A stretch of 34,479 nt of DNA, taken from the IMG/VR virus record IMGVR_UViG_3300030519_000029, positions 1 through 34,479 of that record; one strand, written 5' to 3'. Within the stretch, counting starts at the first letter, position 1, and every line of letters starts with the position of its first letter. The notes under the pieces were generated by a model, which saw only the letters and a program-made list of their open reading frames with translations, did not search any database and had not been told where the DNA came from. The DNA is from a virus. The position numbers and the translations under genes are program-made. This document shows, in pieces, positions 1 to 7,202 of this stretch.

Positions 1-1
1 G

Positions 2-1135
2 CACCGGACATGTGGGATCGCCCACGGCACGATGAAACGACGACTGGAAGTCCTGAACACCGACCTGGATTTCTACGTCGTCAACCACGACGGGATCGCA
101 CTGCCCGACGTGGCGCGACTGGTGCGCAAGCGCAAGGATATCGATCTGATCATCGTGGACGAAGTCTCGATGTTCCGCAACTCGAAGATCGATAAATACA
201 AAATGCTCCAATGGGTTATGGAGCGGAAAAGGCGGCTCTGGTGCATCACCGGCACGCCATGTCCGAACGCGCCGACAGACGCATGGGCTCTTGCACGGCT
301 CGTGGATCCAGCCAGGGTGCCGAAATGGTTCGGGTCGTTCCAGCGCAAGACGATGGTCGCTGTCAGTGAGCACAAGTGGGTGCCGCGCGCCGGGGCCAGT
401 GAGATGGCCTACGACGCCATGAAGCCCGCCGTGCGCTTCCTGAAGAAGGACTGCCTCACGCTGCCGCCCGTGGTTGTGGAGAACCGTCAGACATCACTGA
501 CCGCCGAGCAACGCACCAAGTTCAAGGAGATGAAGAACGAGATGGCCATGTCGGCCGGCGCGGGCACTATTGACGCCGTCAATGCCGCCGACAAAATAAA
601 TAAGCTGCGCCAGATTTTGTGTGGATCGGTCAAGGATGCGGCGTCTGGCACCTACATCTTGTTGGATCATGGCCCGCGCCTGCGCGAGCTGGAGGCCGCA
701 ATCGACGAAGCCAACGCTAAGGTGATTGTCATCGTGCCGTTCAAAGGTATTATCCAGGCCCTCGCGAAGGAGCTGACGCAGGATGGGTACACGGTCGGGG
801 TTCTTAACGGCGACGTATCACCCAGGGTCAGGGACCACACTATCGGGCAGTTCAAGCATGATGCCAACCCCACGGTGCTGCTCTGCCACCCCAAGGTCAT
901 GTCGCATGGGCTGAACCTGACCGTCGCGGACACCACGATCTTCTACGCGCCGATCTACTCGAACGATGAGTACGAGCAGGTCGTCGAGCGGTTCAACCGG
1001 GCTGGACAAACCCGGAAGATGACGATACTAAGGTTGGCGGCTGACCCGTTGGAGTGGGAAATTTATCGGATGGTTGATAACAAAAGGTTGACACAGAAGT
1101 CCATACTGGACCTGTACGCGACTATCACTCACTGA
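2..1135 (+). CDS. SNF2-family (superfamily 2) DNA helicase, C-terminal part, 5' truncated
   Basis: ATP-dependent helicase/translocase of the phage replication module. The reading frame is open to the left edge (the codons before the first ATG at 32 read HRTCGIAHGT), so the Walker A region lies outside the window; 377 residues are visible. Seen: motif II as DEVS followed by MFRNS, motif III as TGTPCPN, a second RecA-like lobe with VIVIVPFKG, a segment containing LLCHPKVMSHGLNL, and motif VI as QVVERFNRAGQ. This order is the standard SNF2/DEAD-like layout found in many phage replication clusters. The stop overlaps a TCACTGA motif, and the next gene begins 9 bases later, so they are probably translated from one message. 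The exact role (fork helicase, recombination or annealing) cannot be told from the sequence. Confidence 0.9.
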   Translation, partial: HRTCGIAHGTMKRRLEVLNTDLDFYVVNHDGIALPDVARLVRKRKDIDLIIVDEVSMFRNSKIDKYKMLQWVMERKRRLWCITGTPCPNAPTDAWALARLVDPARVPKWFGSFQRKTMVAVSEHKWVPRAGASEMAYDAMKPAVRFLKKDCLTLPPVVVENRQTSLTAEQRTKFKEMKNEMAMSAGAGTIDAVNAADKINKLRQILCGSVKDAASGTYILLDHGPRLRELEAAIDEANAKVIVIVPFKGIIQALAKELTQDGYTVGVLNGDVSPRVRDHTIGQFKHDANPTVLLCHPKVMSHGLNLTVADTTIFYAPIYSNDEYEQVVERFNRAGQTRKMTILRLAADPLEWEIYRMVDNKRLTQKSILDLYATITH

Positions 1136-1144
1136 GGCGCTGCC

Positions 1145-1534
1145 ATGGCCGTAGACTGGGAGAAGATCGTCCGCGTTCACAACAGGATCAAAGCGGAGTT
1201 GTCGGAAGAGCAGCGTAAATGGGAGGACACGGAGGCCAAGCTGAAGGGTAAGCTAGAAGAGATCACAAACTTCATGCTGTCGGCTCTCAACGAGAGCAAC
1301 ATGGATAGCGTCAAGACCGCCGCAGGTACATTCTATCGCTCCGAGAAGCTCGTGCCCACGGGCGCGGACTGGGGAGCGTTCTATAGATGGGTCGCAGAGA
1401 ACGACGCCTTCGACGCGCTGGAGCGGCGCATCAAGGCGACGTTCATCACGCAATACATGGCAGACCACGACAACGCTTTGCCGCCCGGCGTGTCTGTGTT
1501 TCGGCAATACAAGGTTGGCGTTCGCAAGAACTAA
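1145..1534 (+). CDS. small conserved phage protein with N-terminal coiled coil, replication cluster
   Basis: A 129-residue protein of unknown function. Residues 1-45 are highly charged and predicted helical (coiled-coil-like). The C-terminal part has the pattern GTFYRSEKLV, then ADWGAFYRWV, LERRIKAT, LPPGVSVFRQYKVGVRK. I recognise this pattern (charged helix, a serine/GT segment, LPPGV and a basic VR end) from small proteins that many phages carry beside helicase, recombinase or ssDNA-binding genes, but I know of no assigned biochemical role. It sits 9 bases after the helicase and 15 bases before the candidate ssDNA-binding protein, which suggests a helper in replication or recombination. The start is supported by GAGG upstream, partly within the helicase stop region. 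Confidence 0.8.
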   Translation: MAVDWEKIVRVHNRIKAELSEEQRKWEDTEAKLKGKLEEITNFMLSALNESNMDSVKTAAGTFYRSEKLVPTGADWGAFYRWVAENDAFDALERRIKATFITQYMADHDNALPPGVSVFRQYKVGVRKN

Positions 1535-1549
1535 GCGCAGGAGTTTATA

Positions 1550-2791
1550 ATGGCCAAGGGTACAGCAGTCGCAGCATTCGATCCCGGAGCGATGCCGGCA
1601 CATATCGCCGCGTTCCTGGACGATAAGCAAAACAACAACATCGTGGACCGTGGATCAGTTCCGACCCTCACCACGTCCGGCAAAGGCACGTGGGTAATCG
1701 CGTTGAACGGCGAGAAGACCGTGCTCACCCGCAAGAACGAGGACGGCGACGACGTCAACGTGACGCTCGTCCGAGCCATCATTCTCGACTATGCCAAGGA
1801 CCGTGGCAGAGCCTATTACGAGGGCACCTACGACCCGGCCAAGGTGTCCGCGCCATTGTGCTGGTCGGACGACGGCAAGAAGCCCCACGCCTCCGTGGAA
1901 GAGCCTCAGCACAAGACGTGTGATGGCTGCCCGAAGTCGGTCAAGGGGTCTAGGGTGACCGATCAGAACAAGGCCGTCACGGCCTGCGCGCAGCACCGCA
2001 TGGTCGCGGTCGCCATCGCCAACAAGCTCGACGTCCTCCCGGCGCTCCGGCTGAAGCTGGCGATCACCTCGGACTGGGACAAGGACAACAAGGAAGAGCA
2101 AGCCCAAGGCTGGTATGCGTTCCGGCAATACCTGGATTACCTGCGCTCGCGCGGCATCAGCAATACCGCCGCCGTGATCACCAAGATCAAGTTCGACAAC
2201 AGTGAGACCTACCCCAAGCTGCTCTTCAGCGTGGCCGGCTGGAACACCCCCGAGGCCCTGGTGCGGGCGGTGGAGCTTGCCAAGGAGGACGAGACCCAGA
2301 AGCTGCTCGCTGGCTCCTGGACGCCGGCCGGCGCGGACGGCAAGGCCACCGAGACCGCGAAGGCGTTGCCGCCTGACGAGGACGACCAGGACGGCCCCGC
2401 GCCGGCCCCGGCTCCCGCTAAGACCGGGAAGGCCAAGCCCGCTGCCAAGGCCCCGGCCGCGCCCTCCGACGATGACGATGATGCCGACCAGGACGTGATC
2501 CCGCCGTCCAAGCCGTCACCCAAGGCGGACGCGGCCAAGCCGGTCAACGCATCGGCCGCCACCGCGAACCCGAAGCGCGCTGCGGCGGCAGCCGCTGCTA
2601 AGGCTGCGGCCGAGGCGGCTGCTAAGGCTGCGGCTGAAGCTGAGCGGCTTGCCGCCGATGCGGATGACGAGGACGAAGCCCCTCTCGCTCCGGCCAAGCC
2701 TGGGAAGGCCAAGGCCGCCGCTCCGGCCCCCGCGCCCACGGCGGTGCCGAAGGGTGTCGAAGACCTGCTGAACGACTGGGGCGACGAATAG
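1550..2791 (+). CDS. candidate ssDNA-binding protein with zinc-ligand cluster and acidic C-terminal tail
   Basis: A 413-residue protein in two parts. Residues 1 to about 260 look globular and contain a possible metal site: C104, C124, C127, C146 and H149 (C-x19-C-x2-C-x18-C-x2-H). Residues 260-400 are low-complexity Ala/Pro/Lys/Asp, including a twofold AAAKAAAE repeat, and the protein ends DLLNDWGDE. A globular domain, a flexible linker and an acidic tip with an aromatic residue is the architecture of replication ssDNA-binding proteins such as T4 gp32 and bacterial SSB, and the gene lies between helicase and primase. That assignment is inference from architecture and context; I see no OB-fold signature I could defend. 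AGGAG stands about 7 bases before the ATG. A different role as a zinc-containing replication accessory protein is possible. Confidence 0.6.
   Translation: MAKGTAVAAFDPGAMPAHIAAFLDDKQNNNIVDRGSVPTLTTSGKGTWVIALNGEKTVLTRKNEDGDDVNVTLVRAIILDYAKDRGRAYYEGTYDPAKVSAPLCWSDDGKKPHASVEEPQHKTCDGCPKSVKGSRVTDQNKAVTACAQHRMVAVAIANKLDVLPALRLKLAITSDWDKDNKEEQAQGWYAFRQYLDYLRSRGISNTAAVITKIKFDNSETYPKLLFSVAGWNTPEALVRAVELAKEDETQKLLAGSWTPAGADGKATETAKALPPDEDDQDGPAPAPAPAKTGKAKPAAKAPAAPSDDDDDADQDVIPPSKPSPKADAAKPVNASAATANPKRAAAAAAAKAAAEAAAKAAAEAERLAADADDEDEAPLAPAKPGKAKAAAPAPAPTAVPKGVEDLLNDWGDE
2594..2634 (+). repeat. 24-base direct repeat coding for AAAKAAAE
   Basis: The 17-mer GCTGCTAAGGCTGCGGC occurs at 2594-2610 and again at 2618-2634, a period of 24 bases. 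It encodes the alanine/lysine/glutamate helix-like repeat in the linker of the candidate ssDNA-binding protein. It may be a site of length change by slippage. Confidence 0.7.
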
Positions 2792-2793
2792 GC

Positions 2794-2805
2794 CCGAGCG
2801 CTCGG
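2794..2805. promoter_or_regulatory. 12-base perfect palindrome in the intergenic gap
   Basis: CCGAGCGCTCGG is a perfect palindrome 2 bases after the stop of the candidate ssDNA-binding protein. It is flanked by GGGCGA (2779-2784) and TCGCCC (2806-2811), which can also pair. It could be a protein-binding operator or the tip of an RNA structure. Nothing shows that it is bound. Confidence 0.3.
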
Positions 2806-2828
2806 TCGCCCAAGGGTCGTTCTAGTCT

Positions 2829-2863
2829 CTGCGCCCTGGCCTCGGCTGGGGCGCAGTCTTCTC
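2829..2863 (+). terminator. hairpin between the ssDNA-binding-like gene and the DUF1599-like gene
   Basis: CTGCGCCC (2829-2836) and GGGCGCAG (2849-2856) form a perfect 8-bp GC-rich stem with a 12-base loop, followed by TCTTCTC. The pyrimidine run is weak for an intrinsic terminator, so it may only attenuate transcription or protect the 3' end of the upstream message. The ribosome-binding site of the next gene (AGGAGG) starts directly after it. Confidence 0.45.
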
Positions 2864-2874
2864 AGGAGGGTAAC

Positions 2875-3219
2875 ATGCCGGACGTCATCTTTCCTCACGC
2901 CGCATACGACGTAGTCGTCAACGAGACTGTGGCGCAGCTGCGGCAGCTGGGGACACTCAAGGGCGGCGAATACGCGGGCGACCTGGATCGCCTCGCCAAT
3001 TTTCGCCGCAACGCTCGCGACATGGGTCTACCCATGGAGACGGTCTGGCGCGTCTATATCGCCAAGCACTGGGACGCGATCTGCCAATACATTCTGGACA
3101 TCCAGAACGGTAAGACCCGCTCGCGGCTTGAACCCCTAGAGGGTCGCTGCGACGATATGATTGTGTACCTGATCCTGTTCAAGTGTATGTTGATTGAGCG
3201 TCAGCGCGACAACGGGTGA
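2875..3219 (+). CDS. DUF1599-like (nucleotide modification associated domain 1) small protein
   Basis: A 114-residue, mostly helical protein. Seen: GGEYAGDLDRLANFRRNA, then VWRVYIAKHWDAICQYI, then LEPLEGRCDDMIVYLILFK. A GxYxxD...NF segment, a W/KH helix and a C-terminal E...R..D...Y...L helix match the DUF1599/Nmad1 family, which is MazG-like in layout and widespread in phages; its role is not settled, though it has been linked computationally to nucleotide or DNA-base modification. It has a strong ribosome-binding site (AGGAGG, 6 bases before the ATG). Its stop codon precedes the preferred ATG of the primase gene by 11 bases, so the two are probably co-expressed. Confidence 0.7.
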   Translation: MPDVIFPHAAYDVVVNETVAQLRQLGTLKGGEYAGDLDRLANFRRNARDMGLPMETVWRVYIAKHWDAICQYILDIQNGKTRSRLEPLEGRCDDMIVYLILFKCMLIERQRDNG

Positions 3220-3230
3220 GGGCGCTCTTG

Positions 3231-6200
3231 ATGAACATGCGCGAATTTCTGACGGCGGTATGGCCTGACGAGGGGCCGTACTGCATCGCCACACCGTACA
3301 CAATCCCAGGGACCGAGACGGTCACCTACGCCCATCATGTCACTGAGACCATCAACGACGCGGTCAAGTTCGCACGAGGCAAACGCGAGACCACTAATCT
3401 CTTCTTCGCGATCCACACATTGCGCCACGCGAAAGTCTGGAACCCCGCCAAGAAGAACCGCAAGACCGGAGAAACCGGCGCATATGAGGTGCGCACGCAC
3501 GCCAACATGAAGGCTGCGCGCGCATTCTTCTTCGACCTGGACGTGGGTCGGACCACGGACCAGACCACCAAGTATGCGACGCGCGAGGACGCGCTCAGTG
3601 ATCTCGCGCGCTTCCTGTTCCTGACAGGTCTCCCTGATCCCTTGGTGACATCCTCGGGCGGCGGCTTCCATGTCTACTGGCGCATCGCGGACGCGCTTGA
3701 CTCACTGACCTGGAAAGTCACTGCCGCGCGGCTGCACGGTCTGGCTCGCCACTGCGGGATGCGCCACGATCCCATGCGCACGACGGACCAGTCGAGCGTG
3801 CTGCGGATCGCCGGCACGTACAACCTCAAGACAGATACTCGACGTCCCGTTGAGGTTCTGCACCAGGGAGTGGAGACAGCAAATGCAGCGTTCATCAAGC
3901 AAGTTAAGGTACTGGCTGCTCGGCACAACGTCACTGACAACGTTGCGCAGCCCCGTCCAGCACTTACTGGACCGCATCCAGGCGTGGTCATCCCCAACAA
4001 CACGCGAGTAGCCTACTCCGGCAAGGTCTCGACCATGCGGGAGCTTTACGACGCCTGCGAGCACGTGCGCGATTACGTCACGGCGCGCGGCAACGTCACT
4101 GAGCCCGCGTGGTACTCCACCATCGGACTGATACAATTCGTCAAGGACGGGCCAGCCTACGTCCACCGGCTGAGCCGGGGGCACACCGGCTATAGCCCCG
4201 CGTCCACGGACGCCAAGCTGGCGCAATACAACGCCAACTCGGACGGGCCGCCAACCTGCGCGACGATGGACGCGAAGTGCGGCGGTGGCGCTTGCGCGCG
4301 ATGCCCCGTCGCGGGCCGGGGCGCTAACCCGCTGATCATCACCCAGCAGGTGAGCAAGTCCTCGCCGGCCACCGCACCGCCCACGATCTCGTTGGCGGTC
4401 TCTCAGGCCGTGCCTGCGGCTAGCCTCATTGACCCGCCCAAGCCCTACACCCGGACGAAGAAGAGCACGATCATCGTCACCAAGTGGAAAGACAACCCAT
4501 CGGGCAGCGGCCCCAAGGTGTCCGAGGACACGGTCATCGTCCCGTACGACATGTTTCCGATCGCTGCATTCAAGCGCACCAAGATAGAGCCGGCGTTCTC
4601 CACATGGGTCGTCGGCCTGCCCCATGAAGGGCAGATGATATTCGACATCACGGCCAAGGGGGTCATCGACCAGCGTCAGCTTGCCGCCGAGCTGGCGGAT
4701 CACGGTGTGCATATCGACCCGCGTAACTTACCTGAAGTGAGGAATTTCATGGTCGCCTATATCCGCGCGCTGCAAGAGACCCAGCGCTCCAACCAGCAAT
4801 TCGATCACCTTGGATGGACCCAGGATCGCAGCAAGTTCGTGTTGCCCAAGAAAGTTCTATCGACGGACGGCACCGAGCAGCCCGCCGTGCTTAGCGCCAT
4901 CGCCAAACCCGCCGAGCAATGGATCAAACAGCGCGGCAATATCGCGGCGCAGGTCCAGGCGATGAAGTTCTACGCCTCGGACGAATATTTCCCGTCGCAG
5001 TTCGCTGTACTCTGCTCGCTCGCGAGTGTGCTATTTTGCTACACCGACCTGGGCGGCGTGATCGTCAGCCTCTACGGCGATAGCGGCGGCTCGAAGTCCT
5101 CGACGCTCTATGCCGGCGCGTCGCTATGGGGTCCGCCCACCCAGTACGTGCTGGACGCGACACAGGACGGCTCGACGGTCAACGCGCGCAACGATCAGGT
5201 CACCACGCTCGCCAACCTGCCCGTGTTTCACGACGAGATGACGACGATGACGCCCGAGACCGCCAAGGATTTCGCGCTGCACATCAGTCAGTTCCGCGAG
5301 AAGACGCGCATGAAGTCGGACGCCACGATCCGGCCGTCACGCTCCGAGGACAAATCCCTGATCGCCGTGGTCAGTACGAACATGTCACTGTACCAGATGC
5401 TGTCGATCAACAACACGGCGGGCGTCGCGGGATCGATGCGTGTGTTTGAGATCATGATGCCCCTGGTTGATCGCACACAGAAGCCCCAGGCCGACGCGTT
5501 TATCTCCGCGATCAACGAGAACTGCGGCTGGATCGGTGAGACCTTCCTGCGGGGCATCATCACCTCCATGCCGGCCGTCGCTCAGGCCGTCCGAAACTTC
5601 CGGGCGAAGTTCGACCTGAAGTACAACATCGCCGGGTCCGAGAGGTTCTGGTCCGCCGTGATCGCCGCCGTGGTGATCGCCGGCCGGATCGCCGTGCGTA
5701 GCGGCCTGCTGGCGTTCGACATGACGAAGCTCCTGGACTGGATCGTCAACGTGCAGCTGCCCCATATGCGGGGCATCATCACCGAAGAGGTGGATCAGTC
5801 CGAGCCGATTGGCGTGATCGCCAACTACCTGGAGCATATCAACGGCGATATCATCCGGGTCAGCCATAAGAGCGCCGTGGGCAACACCGCGTTCGCGGAG
5901 CACACGCCGCTGCGCGAGCTGAAGGCGCACCTGGAGATCGAGGCCGGCATGATCTACGTGCGCAAGGACGCGTTCAGGAGCTGGTGCATCAGGGATAGCC
6001 GGAACCCACTCAGTGTGCTCAACGCGCTGGTGGCGCAGAAGATCGTGACACGGCCCAACGTCAAGTATGTGCTCGGACGGGGCACGCCCCTCGCCAAGGC
6101 GCGGACGACGTGTTTCGCGATAGACATCACCGACAGCCGCATGTCCGGTATCGCGCAGGCCGTGACCGCCCCGGCCAGTGCGCCGTCCGCGCACAATGTT

Positions 6201-6236
6201 GTGACAATCGGTCACAAGAAGAAGGCCGCCCCGTGA
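3231..6236 (+). CDS. replicative primase-helicase: AEP (PrimPol-like) domain fused to DUF927 helicase domain
   Basis: A 1001-residue protein expected to prime and unwind DNA at the replication fork. N-terminal AEP primase signs: FFFDLDVG with D102 and D104 (metal-binding DxD), SSGGGFHVYW with H147 (the sxH motif), and DQSSVLRIAGTYNLK around 186-200. A linker contains several cysteines (about 347-363). The C-terminal DUF927-type ATPase carries Walker A GDSGGSKSS at 616-624, Walker B FHDEM with D668/E669, and a sensor-like VVSTN. A GTG at 3216 overlapping the upstream stop is an alternative start, but GAGG at 3218-3221 is well spaced for the ATG at 3231, which I chose. The gene ends the plus-strand cluster. 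No DNA polymerase gene is visible here. Confidence 0.9.
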   Translation: MNMREFLTAVWPDEGPYCIATPYTIPGTETVTYAHHVTETINDAVKFARGKRETTNLFFAIHTLRHAKVWNPAKKNRKTGETGAYEVRTHANMKAARAFFFDLDVGRTTDQTTKYATREDALSDLARFLFLTGLPDPLVTSSGGGFHVYWRIADALDSLTWKVTAARLHGLARHCGMRHDPMRTTDQSSVLRIAGTYNLKTDTRRPVEVLHQGVETANAAFIKQVKVLAARHNVTDNVAQPRPALTGPHPGVVIPNNTRVAYSGKVSTMRELYDACEHVRDYVTARGNVTEPAWYSTIGLIQFVKDGPAYVHRLSRGHTGYSPASTDAKLAQYNANSDGPPTCATMDAKCGGGACARCPVAGRGANPLIITQQVSKSSPATAPPTISLAVSQAVPAASLIDPPKPYTRTKKSTIIVTKWKDNPSGSGPKVSEDTVIVPYDMFPIAAFKRTKIEPAFSTWVVGLPHEGQMIFDITAKGVIDQRQLAAELADHGVHIDPRNLPEVRNFMVAYIRALQETQRSNQQFDHLGWTQDRSKFVLPKKVLSTDGTEQPAVLSAIAKPAEQWIKQRGNIAAQVQAMKFYASDEYFPSQFAVLCSLASVLFCYTDLGGVIVSLYGDSGGSKSSTLYAGASLWGPPTQYVLDATQDGSTVNARNDQVTTLANLPVFHDEMTTMTPETAKDFALHISQFREKTRMKSDATIRPSRSEDKSLIAVVSTNMSLYQMLSINNTAGVAGSMRVFEIMMPLVDRTQKPQADAFISAINENCGWIGETFLRGIITSMPAVAQAVRNFRAKFDLKYNIAGSERFWSAVIAAVVIAGRIAVRSGLLAFDMTKLLDWIVNVQLPHMRGIITEEVDQSEPIGVIANYLEHINGDIIRVSHKSAVGNTAFAEHTPLRELKAHLEIEAGMIYVRKDAFRSWCIRDSRNPLSVLNALVAQKIVTRPNVKYVLGRGTPLAKARTTCFAIDITDSRMSGIAQAVTAPASAPSAHNVVTIGHKKKAAP

Positions 6237-6246
6237 AGGACGGCCC

Positions 6247-6276
6247 AGTCTGGCAGACATCACCGTCGCCAGATTT
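6247..6276. terminator. possible bidirectional terminator between converging gene blocks
   Basis: TCTGGC (6249-6254) pairs with GCCAGA (6268-6273), extended by one G-T and one A-T pair, with a 13-base loop. TTT follows at 6274-6276 on the plus strand. The 38-base gap between the converging replication and late blocks is where a shared terminator would be expected. The stem is short and its far arm reaches the stop codon of the minus-strand gene, so support is moderate only. Confidence 0.35.
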
Positions 6277-7192
6277 ACCGCATCCCCATGCCGGGCGCGA
6301 CACCCATCGGGCTCGGCGCACCGGGTAGCGCCCCAGGCTGCGCGCCGCCCTGAAGCGTCTGCATCGCCGCCAGCGCTTGCGCGAGACCTTTGGGCGGTGG
6401 CTTCCCTGCCACCTTGGCGGTGCCCTTGGCGAGCTTCTGCGGCGACATGCCGCCCTTCTTCATGGCGTTGCCCACGGCGTTGGCCTTGGCGATCTTGTCG
6501 CGACCCATCAGTTCGGCGGCGTGCGTGTTGAGCACCGCCTCTCCGGGTGTGAGCATCGCCGGCACCGTGTCCGTGTCGCCCTTCGCGGGAGCCTTGCCGG
6601 GAACCATCGGGGTGCCCTTGGCGTAAAAGCCGGGCTGTTTGGGATCGGCGAACCCATCACCCAGTGACCCAGCGCCGGGCAGCTGCCCGCCACCGCCCTG
6701 ACCACCGAGAAGCTGGATGCCCGAGCCCGCTGGTCCGAACGATCCCGCGCCGAGCTGCTGCCCGTTCACGTTGCCGCCACCTGTCATGATATGGTGCATG
6801 AGCGCCGCCGTCGCAGGGTGCAGCGTGTCCCCACCCGTGCTCGACGCCGCAGGGCCGCCAGGGTTCGTGGAGTACCCTGTGTTGGCGTCTCCAAAGACGT
6901 TGGTGAACCCAAGGGCCTGGATGCCGCTCTCGGTGCCGTAGAGGCCGGCACGCGCGCCACTCTCCCGCGCCCCCGCGCCGCTCGCCTGGATCGACGCCTG
7001 GGCCAACGGGTCGAGCGTGCCGGCGCGGACGTTGGTCTCGTTGGCGCTCGCGGTGCGCAGAGCGTTCTCGCTTGCCGTGGAACTGGGGATCGCGTTGGCC
7101 TGGGCGGTCTCCAGGTTGCCACGCGCGTTGGCCTCCTGGCGCATGATGTCGTATTTCTGCTGGAGGAACCCCTCGAAACCTGCACCGGGCAT
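6275..7192 (-). CDS. glycine-rich virion-associated protein with a TPGEAVL domain, last late gene
   Basis: A 305-residue protein, function unknown. The first 90 residues are helical and Gln/Ala-rich; residues 100-190 are glycine-rich and disordered. Residues 190-246 form a compact segment (AKGTPMVPG...DTVPAMLTPGEAVLNTHAAELMG...NAVG). A 'VPAMLTPGExVLN' segment of this type recurs in many phage virion and tail proteins, often near the end of long structural polypeptides; its role is not known to me. AAGGAG is 6 bases before the ATG, and the gene follows the coiled-coil tail gene with a 10-base gap. A minor tail or injected protein is the likeliest role. Confidence 0.7.
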   Translation of the reverse strand: MPGAGFEGFLQQKYDIMRQEANARGNLETAQANAIPSSTASENALRTASANETNVRAGTLDPLAQASIQASGAGARESGARAGLYGTESGIQALGFTNVFGDANTGYSTNPGGPAASSTGGDTLHPATAALMHHIMTGGGNVNGQQLGAGSFGPAGSGIQLLGGQGGGGQLPGAGSLGDGFADPKQPGFYAKGTPMVPGKAPAKGDTDTVPAMLTPGEAVLNTHAAELMGRDKIAKANAVGNAMKKGGMSPQKLAKGTAKVAGKPPPKGLAQALAAMQTLQGGAQPGALPGAPSPMGVAPGMGMR

Positions 7193-7202
7193 ATCAATCT
7201 CC

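Noticed and set aside
2209-2898. 229-codon minus-strand frame rich in Ala and Ser opposite the ssDNA-binding-like gene
   Set aside because: It reads the low-complexity linker backwards and would cover the ribosome-binding site and intergenic hairpin; a GC-driven shadow.
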